From NCBI GenBank assembly GCA_028752905.1, contig JAQNBH010000014.1, forward strand, positions 17,033,250-17,097,249: 64,000 nt of DNA, in the 5' to 3' direction. This DNA is from Cladorhizidae sp. MBARI D1340-BT2 (lineage: Eukaryota > Porifera > Demospongiae > Poecilosclerida > Cladorhizidae). How positions within the stretch are numbered: position 1 is the stretch's first letter; every line of letters starts with the position of its first letter. Positions 32,389-43,984 of this stretch are shown in pieces. A program made the translations under genes and the position numbers. The notes below the pieces were generated by a model. It worked only from the letters and a program-made list of their open reading frames with translations, did not search any database and was not told the DNA's origin.

Positions 32389-35300
32389 AGCGGGCGGTCG
32401 GCATACACCAAAGCTCACCTCAGACCCTCTTGCTTCGGGGCTCCGTCTACGCCCTAGCCGACGCTGACCAACATGCTGTTCCTCTCCTCTTTGTGAGCGA
32501 CCGCAGCTCTGGCCGCAAATTCCTCGTCGATGGTGGGTCCACGACCAGCGCTTTCCCAGCCACCCGCCAGGATCAGGACCAACCCCGCTCCGCACCACTG
32601 GCTGCGGCAAATGGGTCCACGATCGCCACGTATGGCGACCGGGAGATCCCGCTGGACCTCGGGTTCCAGCGAACCACGTGGCGGTTCACGATCGCGGATG
32701 TGCTTCACCCCATCCTTGGCCTGGACTTCCTCTCGGCCCATGGGCTCTGCATCGACTTTGCGGCCCGCAGACTGTTCAACCGCTCCACCATGAAGGGTAT
32801 GTGCATCATGCCGGATGTCCACACGTCCTTCGGCTCCAATGCCTTCGGCTCCAATGCCATGATGCCAGTCGATGACTGCTGGCGGGCCATCCTCGTGGAC
32901 TACCCCTCGTTGGTGGAGCCGACTTTCCGCTCTCTGACAGTGCCACACGGGGTGCGGCACCACATCCCCACGACCGGGCCTCCGGTCCACGCACAGGCGC
33001 GGCGCCTCCCCCCTGATAAGCTCGCTGCTGCCAAGAAGGAATTTGCAGCCATGGAGGCGGCTGGGATCATCAGGAAGTCTTCCAGCCCATGGTCTTCCCC
33101 CCTGCACATGGTCAGGAAGAGCGACGGATCTTGGCGTCCATGCGGCGACTTCCGCCGCCTCAACGCCACCACCACCCCCGACCGCTACCCTGTTCCAAAC
33201 ATCCAGGACTTCAATGGACACCTGGGGGGCTGCACCATCTTCTCCAAGATTGACTTGGTAAAGGGTTACCACCAAATCCCGGTGGAAGAACAGGACATCA
33301 GGAAGACAGCCATCACCACGCCTTTCGGCCTGTGGGAGTTCCTACGGATGCCATTTGGCTTATCGAACGCCGGCCAGTCGTTCCAGCGGCTCATGGACAA
33401 CATCCTCCAAAGATTCCCCTTCGCCTACGTCTACCTGGATGTCATTCTGGTGGCCAGCCGGACGGAACAGGAGCACCAGCAGCACCTGCGGCAGGTGTTC
33501 CGGATCCTGGCAGAAAACGGCCTCATCCTCAACATCGACAAGTGCGTGTTTGGACAAACACGCTGGACTTCCTGGGGCACCGGATAACAGCTCAAGGCAT
33601 CATTCCCCCCCAGGACCGAGTGGAGGCCATTCGCCGTTTTCCACGTCCACACACGGCCAGGCAGCTGCAGGAGTTCCTTGGCGCGGTGAACTTTTACCAC
33701 CGTTTTCTCCCACATGCAGCTGCCATCCTTCGCCCTCTCCATGAAGTCCTCCAAGGCAACCCACGCCTTCTCCCGTGGACAGCAGTGGAGCAGTCCGCAT
33801 TCGAAGCAGCCAAGACGGCATTAGCAGATGCCACGATGCTCGTCCACCCTCGCACCTCTGCTCCTACATCTGTGACCACGGATGCCTCCGAAGTGGCTGT
33901 CGGGGCCAGCCTGGATCAGTTCATTGATGGCCAGTGGCAGCCCATCGCCTTCTTCTCGAGGAAGCTGAAGCCGCCCGAACGACGCTACTCAGCATTCGAC
34001 CGCGATCTGCTCGCTATCTACCTGGCCATCCGCCGTTTCCGATTCTTCCTCGAGGGACGTCCGTTCCGGGTGTTCACGGACCACAAGCCGCTGACCACAG
34101 CTTTGGCCTCGAACGTCGACCACTCCCCTCGACAGGACCACCACCTCTCGTACATCGCTGAGTTCACGACCGAGCTACACCACCTCCCTGGCAGGGACAA
34201 CGTAGTGGCCGATGCCCTGTCGCGCTCTTACGAGGCCGACATCAACTCCATCATCCCACAGGCGATCGACTTTGCCGACATGGCGCTGGCTCAACGGACG
34301 GACAATGACATCCTCACCTTCAGGACCAAGCGTGACACCGGCCTGATCCTCCAGGACGTCATGATTAGCGGCTCCCGACTCCTCTGCAACACCAGTCAGG
34401 GCCGTTCCCGACCACTGGTTCCAGCTGCCTGGCGCCGTCCAGTTTTCGATGCCCTCCATGGGCTCTCTCATCCTGGTGGTGCTGCTACCCGACAGCTCAT
34501 CGCAGCGTGCTTCGTCTGGCCGCTGATGAACCGGGACATCAAGAAATGGGTCAAGTCCTGCACAGCCTGCCAAGCCTCCAAGATCAGCACGCACGTGTCC
34601 GCACCGCTCCAGGTATTTGACACACCCGACCGCCGCTTCGACCATGTCCACGTCGATGTGGTTGGACCGCTGCCGCCAGCCCAGGGCTGTTCTTACCTCT
34701 TCACCATGGTGGACCGTTTCACCCGGTGGCCAGAGGCGGTCCGATGTGCGACTCCGTCACGCCCACCTGCGCCCGTGCTCTCTTCCGGGGTTGGATCGCC
34801 CGCTACGGTGTCCCCACGCGGATCACGTCTGACCGCGGTCCGCAGTTCACGTCCGAGCTGTGGGCCGAGCTGCACAAGCTCCTCGGCACCAAGGACTCGC
34901 ATACCACATCGTAGCATCCCCAGGCCAACGGCATGGTCGAGCGGTTCCACCGGCAACTGAAGGCCTCCCTCATGGCACGCTTGGGCGACAACCCGAACTG
35001 GATGGACGAGCTCCACGTCGTCCTCCTCGGGGCCCGGACTGCCCTGAAGGCGGACATCGGCTGCTCGTCCGCAGAACTGGTCTACGGCACCACCCTCCGC
35101 CTTCCAGGGGAGTTCTTCGACCCTCCGGTGGCCGACGATGGCCGCCCCCGAGAGTTTCTCCCTCAACTACGGGAGGCCATGGCACAGTTGCGAGCAGTCC
35201 CCGGATCCCGACATGTCCAACACTCATCTCACGTCCCAGCTTCCTTGGCTGACTGTACGCACATGTGGATTCGCAGGGATGGCTACCGCCGCCCGCTGCA

Positions 35301-35595
35301 ACGACCCTATGATGGGCCCTTCGCCGTCATTTCTCGGGATCCGAAGTTCTTCACGGTTGCCCTGGGCACCAGGGTCGACAACGTCTCCATCGACCGTCTC
35401 AAGCCGGCCTTTCAGGAGGACCTGGGTGTGTTCATGCCGCCGTCCCCATGCACCCTGGCTCAACCTCGCAGACTTCGCCCTGATGCACCTGCTTTCGTGC
35501 CGCAGGCACCGCCGCCGCCTGCTCTCATGCCCTACCCACAAGTTACTACCCGAAGCGGCCGAGAAGTCAGACGCCCCGTCCGCTTCCAGGACTGA
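32343..35595 (+). pseudogene. pol: Ty3/gypsy Pol, broken by two frameshifts and one stop
   Basis: Domain order is standard. The protease region has [13 protein letters not shown] (32520-32560, DGG where DTG or DSG is usual) and [10 protein letters not shown]. The RT has [18 protein letters not shown] and [18 protein letters not shown], then YLDV at 33432-33443, where the second catalytic Asp is replaced by Val. A one-base shift lies near 33555. RNase H follows with TTDASEVAVGASLDQ and FTDHKPLTTALA. The integrase has an HHCC segment (HGLSHPGG ... CTACQ) and the DDE core residues in VHVDVVGPLP, ITSDRGPQF and NGMVERFH. A second shift lies near 34740, and an in-frame TAG (34912-34914) stands just before HPQANGMVERFH. 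A short tail ends at 35595. The element is dead by several independent lesions. Confidence 0.9.
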
Positions 35596-35611
35596 TTTCG
35601 GGGATCTCGCA

Positions 35612-35629
35612 TGCTGGGAGGGGAGTGAT
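35612..35629 (+). promoter_or_regulatory. Polypurine tract before the 3' LTR
   Basis: GCTGGGAGGGGAGTGAT lies directly before the 3' LTR, in the position of the plus-strand primer of LTR retrotransposons. Confidence 0.75.
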
Positions 35630-35768
35630 TGTGGCGTTCACATTTCTACCGCACACGATCATCGCCTGCAAACATTTGAACACTTATTAATACTTACGAA
35701 TATATACGTATGTCGACCTTTTACCTGTTAAGAGAGTTTTTGATTAAGTAGTTGAAAAGACTCCTACA
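35630..35768 (+). repeat. 3' LTR (139 bp)
   Basis: Same sequence as 31499-31637 apart from three substitutions, followed by the GTAT target duplication at 35769-35772. Confidence 0.97.
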
Positions 35769-35772
35769 GTAT

Positions 35773-36158
35773 CACATGCAGAGTGTCCCAACACTTTTGG
35801 GGAAAGGATGGCTCATCTGAGGGAGCGAGAACATTTATGTCTTTGCTCCACACCTCCATACCTAACTGAAAAGCAGGATCTACAGCCCTCAAATTTACTG
35901 GGCAAGATTCGGTGAACTAGATCGAGGGAACCCCAAGCGGATGCCAGGAAAGCTGATGGAGCCAACATGACAGCACTTCTGATCCCAAGGCCACCAAATT
36001 TGACTGGCAAAGAGGCCTGTAGCCAAATATCACTGTGCGATGGGATGCTAACATTGGTGATATTGCTGAGGATGGCACACTGAACATAGTCAAATTCTTT
36101 GAGCTTTAACAGAGAAGAAAAGCAGGGAGAAGTGTGGAGATTGTATAATAACTTTGGC
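35773..36158 (-). pseudogene. Relic B of the reverse-transcriptase family, 5' part
   Basis: The minus strand reads KFGGLGIRSAVMLAPSAFLA (about 35945-36005) and preceding residues. These match the segment found in relic A near 5750 and precede the C-terminal module at 30645-31494. If the gypsy element and one GTAT are removed, the two parts join within a single conserved region. The upstream end is cut at 36158/36159 by the right arm of the inverted duplication. Confidence 0.82.
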
Positions 36159-39100
36159 ATGTTCTACAGTTCACGTACTTGGCCGCAACAGTGCGTTTTC
36201 CTAGTGCTCACCCCGCACAAAATACTAACTGGCAGCTGTTGCCGTGTCCCTAAAAGCAAATATGAAGGTGGAAATCCCCCCCCCCCCCCCCAATATTCAT
36301 AAACCCATATCTGAAAGATAGGTAAAAGGTTGTTTATGCCAGCCATCAGTCGTCCTTGTCTATCCCAGTCGTCTCCTTAGTGTTAGCCCTAATCGTAGAT
36401 GTAGAGTCTAAGCCTTAAATCTGACCACATTTCATCCTGCACGAGGGATTCACCGCAACACGCTATCAACACGAGCATGCAGAAATTTAGCTAAGTGCAA
36501 AGATGAAGAGGAATTAGCAGTTTGTCAGGACTCGATAGGTCGCAGTGGCGGGTCTCGAGGTAAACGCTGTAGGAGAGGAAAGCTGAATAGACACTGCAAA
36601 CGATATTCCGAATTGTCTGAGGCTATATTCACGTCAGTCCATAGTGGTTGTGCTCAAACTCTGGCCTTACATACTGTTATTTATAGTTCTACAGAAAAGC
36701 AAGATGGAACGTCCAGCAGCGGTGAAGGAATCTGTAGTGGTAGTAATCTGAGGCCAGGATTGACTTAGCAATGTGGGTAAGGATCATAGCATGCACTGGT
36801 GACTAAATTATGTTAAATAGTCTGGAAACTTATTTTTCACATTTTATAGTCTGGTTCAAGTGATAGCTGATAATATGCTTAGGATCTGGGACAGTGTGAT
36901 CCCAAGAAGTGTTCTGGAAAGAAGCTGAGCCGTCTTGGTTATATCAGAGAGTTACCAATCTCCCAGAGATTTCCTGGCATCATCCTGTCTCCCATTGGAG
37001 AAAAGTGTCTCTCGAATGAAGATCGAGACATTGTGGCCTCCAGAGGTGTCGCTGTGATAGACTGTTCATGGGCAAAACTGGAATCCACCCCTTTCTACAA
37101 GATGAAGGGGTCTCATCCACGACTCCTCCCATTTTTAGTGGCAGCCAATCCCATCAACTATGGTCATCCTTGCAAGCTATCATGCGTTGAAGCCCTAGTT
37201 GCTGCTTTGATCTTGACCGGTACAATAACCCTTAGCACATTTGTCTTTTTTAAGACTGAATTATTTAAGACTGAATTACTTAAGCTATATACCTTTTGTT
37301 CATTGACACATTGCTAGGTTTCTCCGATTTGGCAAGTAGGCAGTTCAAATGGGGCCATGGATTTCTATCTCTCAATAGGTTTAGTTGCTTTGATGTGTAC
37401 CACATGACATATATAGATGTGTTTCTTTCCCCCATAGGGATCTTCTTGGTCATTATTCAAAGTGTAAAACAGGAGCAGAAATCATTATTTGTCAGAAAGA
37501 TTGGCTGAAAAAGGAGCAAGAAAAACAACTTATTGATCATCAGAGAGAAAGTGTGTTGGATTTTGGAAGTTTTGCCATTTCACCAATTGTTTGTTGTTTT
37601 TTCTTCACAGTTGACCTTCCACCTTCTGATGACAGCCGTAGTGATTCTGATGAAGACGACAAGACTATTGGTGTTTAGAACGTCTGTTTAGTGCCAGCCA
37701 TTAAGACATACATTGCCCTTTTTGGAAACTCCCCCAAAAATCTATATGCTAGTACTCATTATTCCTGATGAAGGCTAGAGCATCTAGCCAAAACATTATT
37801 CCGCTAGAGCATCTAGTTGAAACTTCGAGAGAATACATTTTCAAGTTGAAGGTTATTGTAATGCTATTTGGTTTTTGACACACACACCAACCCAGTTCAT
37901 ACCTCAATAAAAACTCATATTGGCAGCTTAGCAGCTCTAAAGCTGAACGAGTGATCAGTTGGTTCTGCCGAGTAATATTCCAATAAAAAGATAGCCAACT
38001 AAAAAAAATTTTTAAATTTTTTTAACTTGTTTGGTTAGTTCTGTTCTCCTTTGCAAGCGTTTCCGAGTCTTTGAACGAGGCTATGCTAGCTTTGATATCC
38101 TTGGCTGTCTCTGTTAATAAGTATGGTGTGTGCTGAGGGGTGTTGGTTGCTTAAAGGAGATAATGCATGTCGTCATGGACATGCATTGGATGATTTGCAG
38201 TCCAGTACTAAACTCTCTGTGAAAGGATCTATTGTGCTCAAGCTATGTAGGGGGGAAATAGCTATAATATTATGATATGTATACATACAACACACAAACG
38301 AAGATGAATTTCAACGGGTTTTCACACTTTCTATATAGGTGTTACGTTTTTCCATCTGCTGGGTTGACCATCCTGGGGAACTTGGGAGTTTTTTGGGATG
38401 GACTTGGGAGTCTTTTGGATGAACTTGGGAGTCTTTTGGGATGAAACATCGCTAAGAAACTGCCAATGCCATTTTGAAACGGGCCAATATAGTAAGTGCT
38501 ACTGCATTCTCTAATGCAGTTAGCTACAAGTCTTGATCTAGCTGGGCTTTCATAAAGGTTGCTATAGTGGTATGCCTAATGTTATTTTTTTGGTCTATTT
38601 CAAAGGCAAAGCTTTAAAGATTGAAAGACCTGAAAAGAAAGAGCGATGCTCCCTTTGAAGCAATATTGGGCATAATATAATAACAATTCATACTGTATAA
38701 TGATTACTGGTAAGGGTCAATATATGGTACCACACCGGTATTTGTTTTTCTAGTTCTGCGATTACTACATCCTGTGGAAAGAGTGGTTGGAAGAGGAATG
38801 TAGTTCTTCGTCTACTTCCTTAGCACACATCCAGCTTTCTAGCTCCGTGACCTCCCGCTGCTCTGTAATTTCACATAAAGTATGCTTTGATCTTAAATAC
38901 CTTGACATCAATCTGGTGTATTGTCATGGTGAGTGGTGTATTGTTTTAGAGTTCTATTTAGGTCATAAGTGGTGACAAGTGCACTAAAAGTACAGAGGTC
39001 ACCACATGTTGACACTAGAGTATAGTGTTTTTGATATTATTTTTTCACCATATCTGGAAGCATTTGTAGATAAATAATTAGCTAAAATCATGAGAATCAT

Positions 39101-39297
39101 TTGAAGCACCTCTTTCCAATGCTGTTGCTAGTAACCCCCCTGGTTTGGTCAAAGTATGCTTCAATTCTTCAACTGCAATTTATCGATTGCCTCAAAATAA
39201 TGCCGTCTGAAAGTTTCACCAAATGAACGTGAAGGTAAACATCTTTGACGCGGCAGCACAGGTTGCTCAGTGTAATTATGGACTCTGATACCACTAT
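36159..39297. repeat. Right arm of the large inverted duplication
   Basis: Reverse complement of 25178-28381. It carries the damaged TSR3 copy, a poly-C tract (36276-36291) opposite the left-arm poly-G (28254-28271), shorter forms of the small repeats, and the fragment reading NYTEQPVLPRQRCLPSRSFG on the minus strand. Confidence 0.93.
36477..37678 (+). pseudogene. Second TSR3 copy, damaged
   Basis: The exon pattern matches the left copy: 36477-36776, 36883-37219, 37318-37378 and 37438-37678, with the same GT/AG sites. Exon 1 gains one base at codon 6, giving an immediate TAA, and gains two bases near its end; together with in-frame deletions this restores the frame before exon 2. Exon 2 still carries the core TSR3 blocks, with one Ala-to-Val change in [10 protein letters not shown]. 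Exon 3 is nine bases shorter, removing residues before FKWGHGF. Exon 4 is open to the same stop codon. Translation from the annotated start would give five residues. A downstream start or another 5' exon could still express the core, so pseudogene is the likely but not proven call. Confidence 0.8.
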
Positions 39298-39429
39298 AGT
39301 TTAGAGGGAAGTGAAGGTGTAGAGCGGGAGCCACGGCAGCGATCATCAACTGGACCGTGGACACGCAAAACTCCAGCTTTGGTCAGAGGCATTTAATTAA
39401 TTTTTTAATTTTTTATTTATTTAATTTTT
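39298..39429. other. Sequence outside the right arm
   Basis: Unique relative to the left arm. On the minus strand it extends the open frame of the DUF4371 fragment by about 20 residues without recognisable similarity. Confidence 0.4.
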
Positions 39430-39755
39430 TTAATATTGAGCTCAGCCTCAGGATAAGGCAAAGAACTGGGGAGGTGAATGCCCATGCTTACCGTCTCTCA
39501 GTGGCATTCCAGCGGGGGAATGCCTTGTCTGTTTTGGGGTCAGTCGGGAGTTGAACGTGTTAGCTTTTTAGTTATTTATTTATTTATTGTTAATTAGTTA
39601 TTATTTAGTTATTATTTCAGTATTATTTAGGTATTTTTGTAATTGATTATTATATAAGTATATGTGTTAATTAGGTGTTAATGAACTTGGTATGTTGTGT
39701 TTTCAATTATGTAATAAAAATATTTTTATTATTATTATTATTATTATTATTTTAC
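39430..39755 (+). pseudogene. Relic C: 3' end of the reverse-transcriptase family
   Basis: Contains RLSVAFQRGNALSVLGSVGS at the end of an ORF (to 39554), matching the C-terminal ends of relics A and B. An AT-rich tail with an ATT/TTA run (about 39722-39752) follows. A short 5'-truncated copy of this kind, with a simple-repeat tail, is typical of non-LTR retrotransposition. Confidence 0.72.
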
Positions 39756-40955
39756 TAACAAAAATAATAATTACACAAGACTGTCCACACCCAAGCCTCC
39801 CATTGCCCCCCCATGACTGCAAGAGCATTGCCTCTCTGTACCGCCACAGACAATTGTTTGTATCAAAAATTGGTGTGAATTCTCTTCCCTTCCGAGTTCC
39901 TTTAGGAAGGCCAATAACTTTGAGCCAATGGCACCTGGGTCTCTACCGCAACTGGCACACACAAAAAATTCCTGGTAAGGTATATAGTGTCTAATAATCA
40001 TTAAAATAGTTAATGTTTTTTCCCTTTTTTCTGTAGTCATTTATTGTTTGTACATACATATATACATACTTGGTCATGGCCTATTTCAAGGCTCAACAGA
40101 ACAATTATTTAGCATCATCTATCTGTGTATATTTCTAGTTTTCCCAATCGCAAACTTCATACGATTGGTCATTAGAAGACTTCAAACTGAATTGGAAAAG
40201 TGAATCTTTTCCTACAGCACACGCTCTCATAATAATAAAACAACTAGATGGCCAGAGGCAAAAATAGGACTGGCCACCTGGGTACATTAGTTGAATCAGT
40301 TTCTTCCCTTTGCTCAACAATAGAAATTGGTAAAGGATTTTCACTTCCATAAACACGCTGGTGCACATGCCAGCAAGCAGATGCAGGTTTTCATTCCATG
40401 AAGTGATCATTTGGTCCTCAGAGCATCAGTTCAACAAAAGCATATAATATTATACTAATTCTGGTATTACACTGATTAACTCGTATAGGTGGCTACTTGA
40501 CTATAGAAAGAAACAAGTAATCGACTCACTCAACATTTCTGCTATATATATATATAGATGCTCCAGCCTTCATCGTGAATACTGGAGGCTAGAGCATCTA
40601 TTTCCGATTGGGCCAATTTAGGTTCATTATAAAATATCAACTGAGAGTTCATTGAGAGTTCATTGAGAGTTTGCCGAGAAAAAAAAAGTTTATTCAAGAA
40701 ACAAGAATTTGCCAATGTAGATTGATAGGACCCTTTACCTGAGTGTCCAGATTAATGGTCAGCAGCTACCTACAAGAACATTGTATAACACCACATGAAT
40801 GTTTATACACATAGACACCAAGGTCTGTGATGTTCACTATTGTCAAAAGTAAAGTGTTGAAACCAACTGATAACTTCCTGGTACGAAACGTGTAGCTTCT
40901 AGATGACCAGACTCATAGTGCATGCACACAAATGTGGTTATGATACTGATGACAT
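39756..40955. other. Intergenic, with small motif hairpin
   Basis: No gene recognised. At about 40555-40600 the dispersed core appears as an inverted pair (TAGATGCTCCAGCCTTCATC ... GGAGGCTAGAGCATCTA). GGACCCTTTACC near 40725 resembles one end of the small MITE family. Confidence 0.5.
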
Positions 40956-40959
40956 TACC

Positions 40960-41240
40960 AATGTTTGTGTTATACTGCCTCAGTCACACCTTGGAGTTTT
41001 CTGGTAGAAAGTTATGATGAATGGGCATGTTGTACGCAAGTTATGTGTGTGTGGGGGGGGGGGGGGGGGGGGGGGGGAAGTAGAGAGACACTGAAGACAG
41101 AATCTCACATTTCCAGTTCACTACCTTCGCAGGAATCGAGGCATGCTTAAAGTGTGTTTAGGGTTAAAATCAGCCCAAATCACCATTTAGGCAAGAAGCT
41201 GCCAAAGTGCTGAGCCTTATTTTTTTGTCCACCATTTTAT
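40960..41240 (+). repeat. Poly-G-bearing dispersed repeat, copy 1
   Basis: Shares with 43985-44260, and with 43180-43450 inverted, the pattern TTCTGGTAGAAAG, then a GT-rich run into a long G tract (41053-41077 here, 25 G), then GAGGCATGCT and AAGAAGCTGCC. No coding capacity. Confidence 0.75.
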
Positions 41241-41499
41241 AATAAACCAATGAGTGCTATTGCATGTCCCTATATATTGACCCACTTTTAAAAATGACAG
41301 AGAGCACTCCCCCCCCCCCCCAACAGCAACAACCAAAGCGCTGCCTCAATGTTGGTTTCAGCTCTCAGCACCAAAAAGACCAAAACTGGCTTGAATCCTT
41401 TGCTAAGGTAGCAAGCTGGCAGATCCCCAAACCATAAAAAGCGTGAATAGGAAAAAATGGACTTCAAGGATCCTCTGTGTAATATATATTACAGTTCCT
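41241..41499. other. No recognised feature
   Basis: A C run at about 41309-41321; otherwise nothing supported. Confidence 0.4.
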
Positions 41500-43160
41500 T
41501 CCCCCTTTAACATACATGTACATTACATACATGTACATACATATACATATTACAGTTCCTTCCCCTTGTATAATACATACATAATTATACATATTACAGT
41601 TCCTTCTCCTTGTATAATACATACATAATTATACATATTACAGTTCCTTCCCCTTGTGTAATACATACATAATTATACATATTACAGTTCCTTCTTGTAT
41701 AATACAACATAATTATACATATTACAGTTCCTTCCCCTTGTGTATTACATACATAATTATACATATTACAGTTCCTTCTCCTTGTACCATACATAATACA
41801 GTTCCTTCCCCTTGTGTATTACATACATAATTATACATATTACAGTTCCTTCTCCTTGTACAATACATACATAATACAGTTCCTTCTCCTTGTATAATAC
41901 ATACATATTACAGTTCCTTCTCCTTGTATAATACATACATATTACAGTTCCTTCTCCTTGTATAATACATACATAATTATAAATATTACAGTTCCTTCCC
42001 CTTGTGTAATACATACATAATTATTACATATTACAGTTCCTTCCCCTTGTGTAATACATGCATAATTATAACATGATTAGAGGTCACCCTTGTATAATAC
42101 ATAATAATTATACATATTACAGTTCCTTCCCCTTGTGTAATAAATACATAATTATACATATTACAGTTCCTTCCCCCTCGTATAATACATACATAATTAT
42201 ACATATTACAGTTCCTTCTCCTTGTATAATACATACATAATTATAAATATTTACAGTTCCTTCCCCTTGTATGAATACATACATAATTATACATATTACA
42301 GTTCTCCTTGTGTAATACATACATAATAATACATATTACAGTTCCTTCCCCTCCTGTAATACATACATAATTTATACATATTACAGTTCCTTCCCATTGT
42401 GTATTACACAATGGGAAGGAACTGTAATATGTATAATTATGTATGTATTACAGGAGGGGAAGGAACTGTAATATGTATAATTATCCATTGTGTAATACAT
42501 ACATAATTATACATATTACAGTTCCTTCCCCTTGTGTAATACATACATAATTATAACATATTACAGTCCCCCTTGTATAATACATACATAATTATACATA
42601 TTACAGTTCCTTCCCCTTGTGTAAATACATAATTATACATATTACAGTTCGTATAATACATACATAATTATACATATTACAGTTCCTTCCCCTTGTGTAA
42701 TACATACATAATTATAACATATTACAGTCCCCCTCGTGTAATACAAACATAATTATACATATTACATTTCCTTCCCCTTGTATAGTACATCCCCTTGTAT
42801 AGTACATACATAATTATACATATTACAGTTCCTTCCCCTTCAGTTCCTTTCCCTTGTATAATACATACATAATACAGTTCCTTCCCCTTGTGTAATACAT
42901 ACTTAATTATACATATTACAGTTCCTTCCCCTTGTGTATTACATACATAATTATACATATTACAGTTCCTTCCGCTTGTATAGTACATACATAATTATAC
43001 ATATTACAGTTCCTTCCCCTTGTGTAATACATACATAATTATACATATTACAGTTCCTTCCCCTTGTGTAATACATACATAATTATACATATTACAGTTC
43101 CTTCCCCATAATTATACATATTACAGTTCTCCTTGTATAATACATACACAATTATACATA
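41500..43160. repeat. Minisatellite, about 44-bp unit, partly inverted
   Basis: Irregular array of TTACAGTTCCTTCCCCTTGT followed by GTAATACATACATAATTATACATA. Roughly 35 copies, many truncated. Two units near 42407-42485 are inverted. ORFs reading through it (repeats such as YYTRRRNCNMYNYVC) are by-products. Confidence 0.97.
42320..42485. repeat. Fold-back within the minisatellite
   Basis: About 80 bases ending at 42401 (TTCCCATTGTG) are followed, after TATTA, by their reverse complement starting CACAATGGGAA at 42407. The copied stretch includes the rare variant TTCCCCTCCTG, so it is a copy of the immediately adjacent units. Confidence 0.93.
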
Positions 43161-43179
43161 TCGGGAGTGCAGGGGCACT

Positions 43180-43450
43180 CGATATTGGATTGACCCCAAA
43201 AACAAAGAATTACCTCACTCACCTTGGCAGCTTCTTAGTATCCTAAATGGCCGATTTTAGCACACTTCCCAGCTTGACAAAGATAAACCAGCAGGCGCCT
43301 AAAATATATGAAATTTTTCTTGAAGATCTTGATTTCATCTACCCCCCCCCCCCCCCCCCCCCCCCCCCCACACACACAAATGTATCTTACCTGCAATTGG
43401 TCTACTTTCTACCAGAAGCCCCCAAGCTGCACTGCAGCAACTAATCTTTC
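43180..43450 (-). repeat. Poly-G-bearing dispersed repeat, copy 2 (inverted)
   Basis: Reverse complement carries TTCTGGTAGAAAG, a GT run into 28 G (the C tract at 43342-43369) and AAGAAGCTGCC, as in the copies at 40960 and 43985. Confidence 0.72.
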
Positions 43451-43881
43451 TTAATTCGGTTAAAAAAAGAAAAAGAAAAAATTTGTCGACTATGTTCGTG
43501 CTTGGCAGCTGAGCTGATTCAGCGTGCTTTCTGCTTTGGAAAGATCTCAAGCGTAAAAATGATCGTCAATAATCTAGTAGCTCATGTGGTGTATTAATAG
43601 CAGCCTCAATTTTCTACTGCTACTAGCAAAAAAGTGAGTGGTCAGAACGTAACCCAAGGTTATACCACCAACTATACCACAACAGCCAATGACACTTTAC
43701 CATTTATACTTGAGCTTATGCTGGGTTTTGTATAATGATTGGTTTGTATGTCCATCCACTGTTGTGGTCCAGTTGGTATAATTCTCTGTCCATCCCCCCC
43801 CCCCAACAGGTAAATGTTTAGTACTTGTATGTAGATTAACCCCCAAAAGGATGAAACAAGAATTTACCACAGACATGTCTA

Positions 43882-43972
43882 GGACCCTTTACCTTTTAAA
43901 ATAGTCAAAACCAAATACAATACATATTTAAAAATGCAATAAAGAAGCAGTATAATTAATAGTAAAAGGTCC
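43882..43972. mobile_element. Small MITE, about 91 bp, TA-flanked
   Basis: The left end GGACCCTTTACCTTTT pairs with the right end GTAAAAGGTCC, and both ends are bordered by TA. Same family as 56930-57012. Confidence 0.7.
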
Positions 43973-43984
43973 TACAAAATGTTT

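Larger units (their letters stand above)
31499..35768 (+). mobile_element. Complete Ty3/gypsy LTR retrotransposon, inactive
   Basis: A 4270-bp element bounded by two 139-bp LTRs (TGT...ACA ends) and a GTAT target duplication. Order: LTR, primer-binding site, gag, pol (protease, RT, RNase H, integrase), polypurine tract, LTR. The LTRs differ at three positions by eye. The interior is GC-rich, in sharp contrast to the AT-rich LTRs and surroundings. Two frameshifts, one in-frame stop and a changed RT active-site residue show it cannot move on its own. It is inserted into relic B of the RT family. Confidence 0.95.

Noticed and set aside
34693..35166. Several 100-270-codon minus-strand ORFs inside the Ty3/gypsy element
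   Set aside because: GC-rich antisense shadows of pol; no family resemblance.
39692..40040. Overlapping plus and minus ORFs after relic C
   Set aside because: A short stretch resembles the end of some transposon proteins, but I could not place it; no reliable call.
41594..42988. Minus-strand ORFs with MYYTRGRNCN-type repeats
   Set aside because: By-products of the 44-bp minisatellite.
41500..43160. Possible CRISPR-like array (regular repeats with variable parts)
   Set aside because: There is no unique spacer between units; variation is by truncation of one unit, and the setting is eukaryotic.
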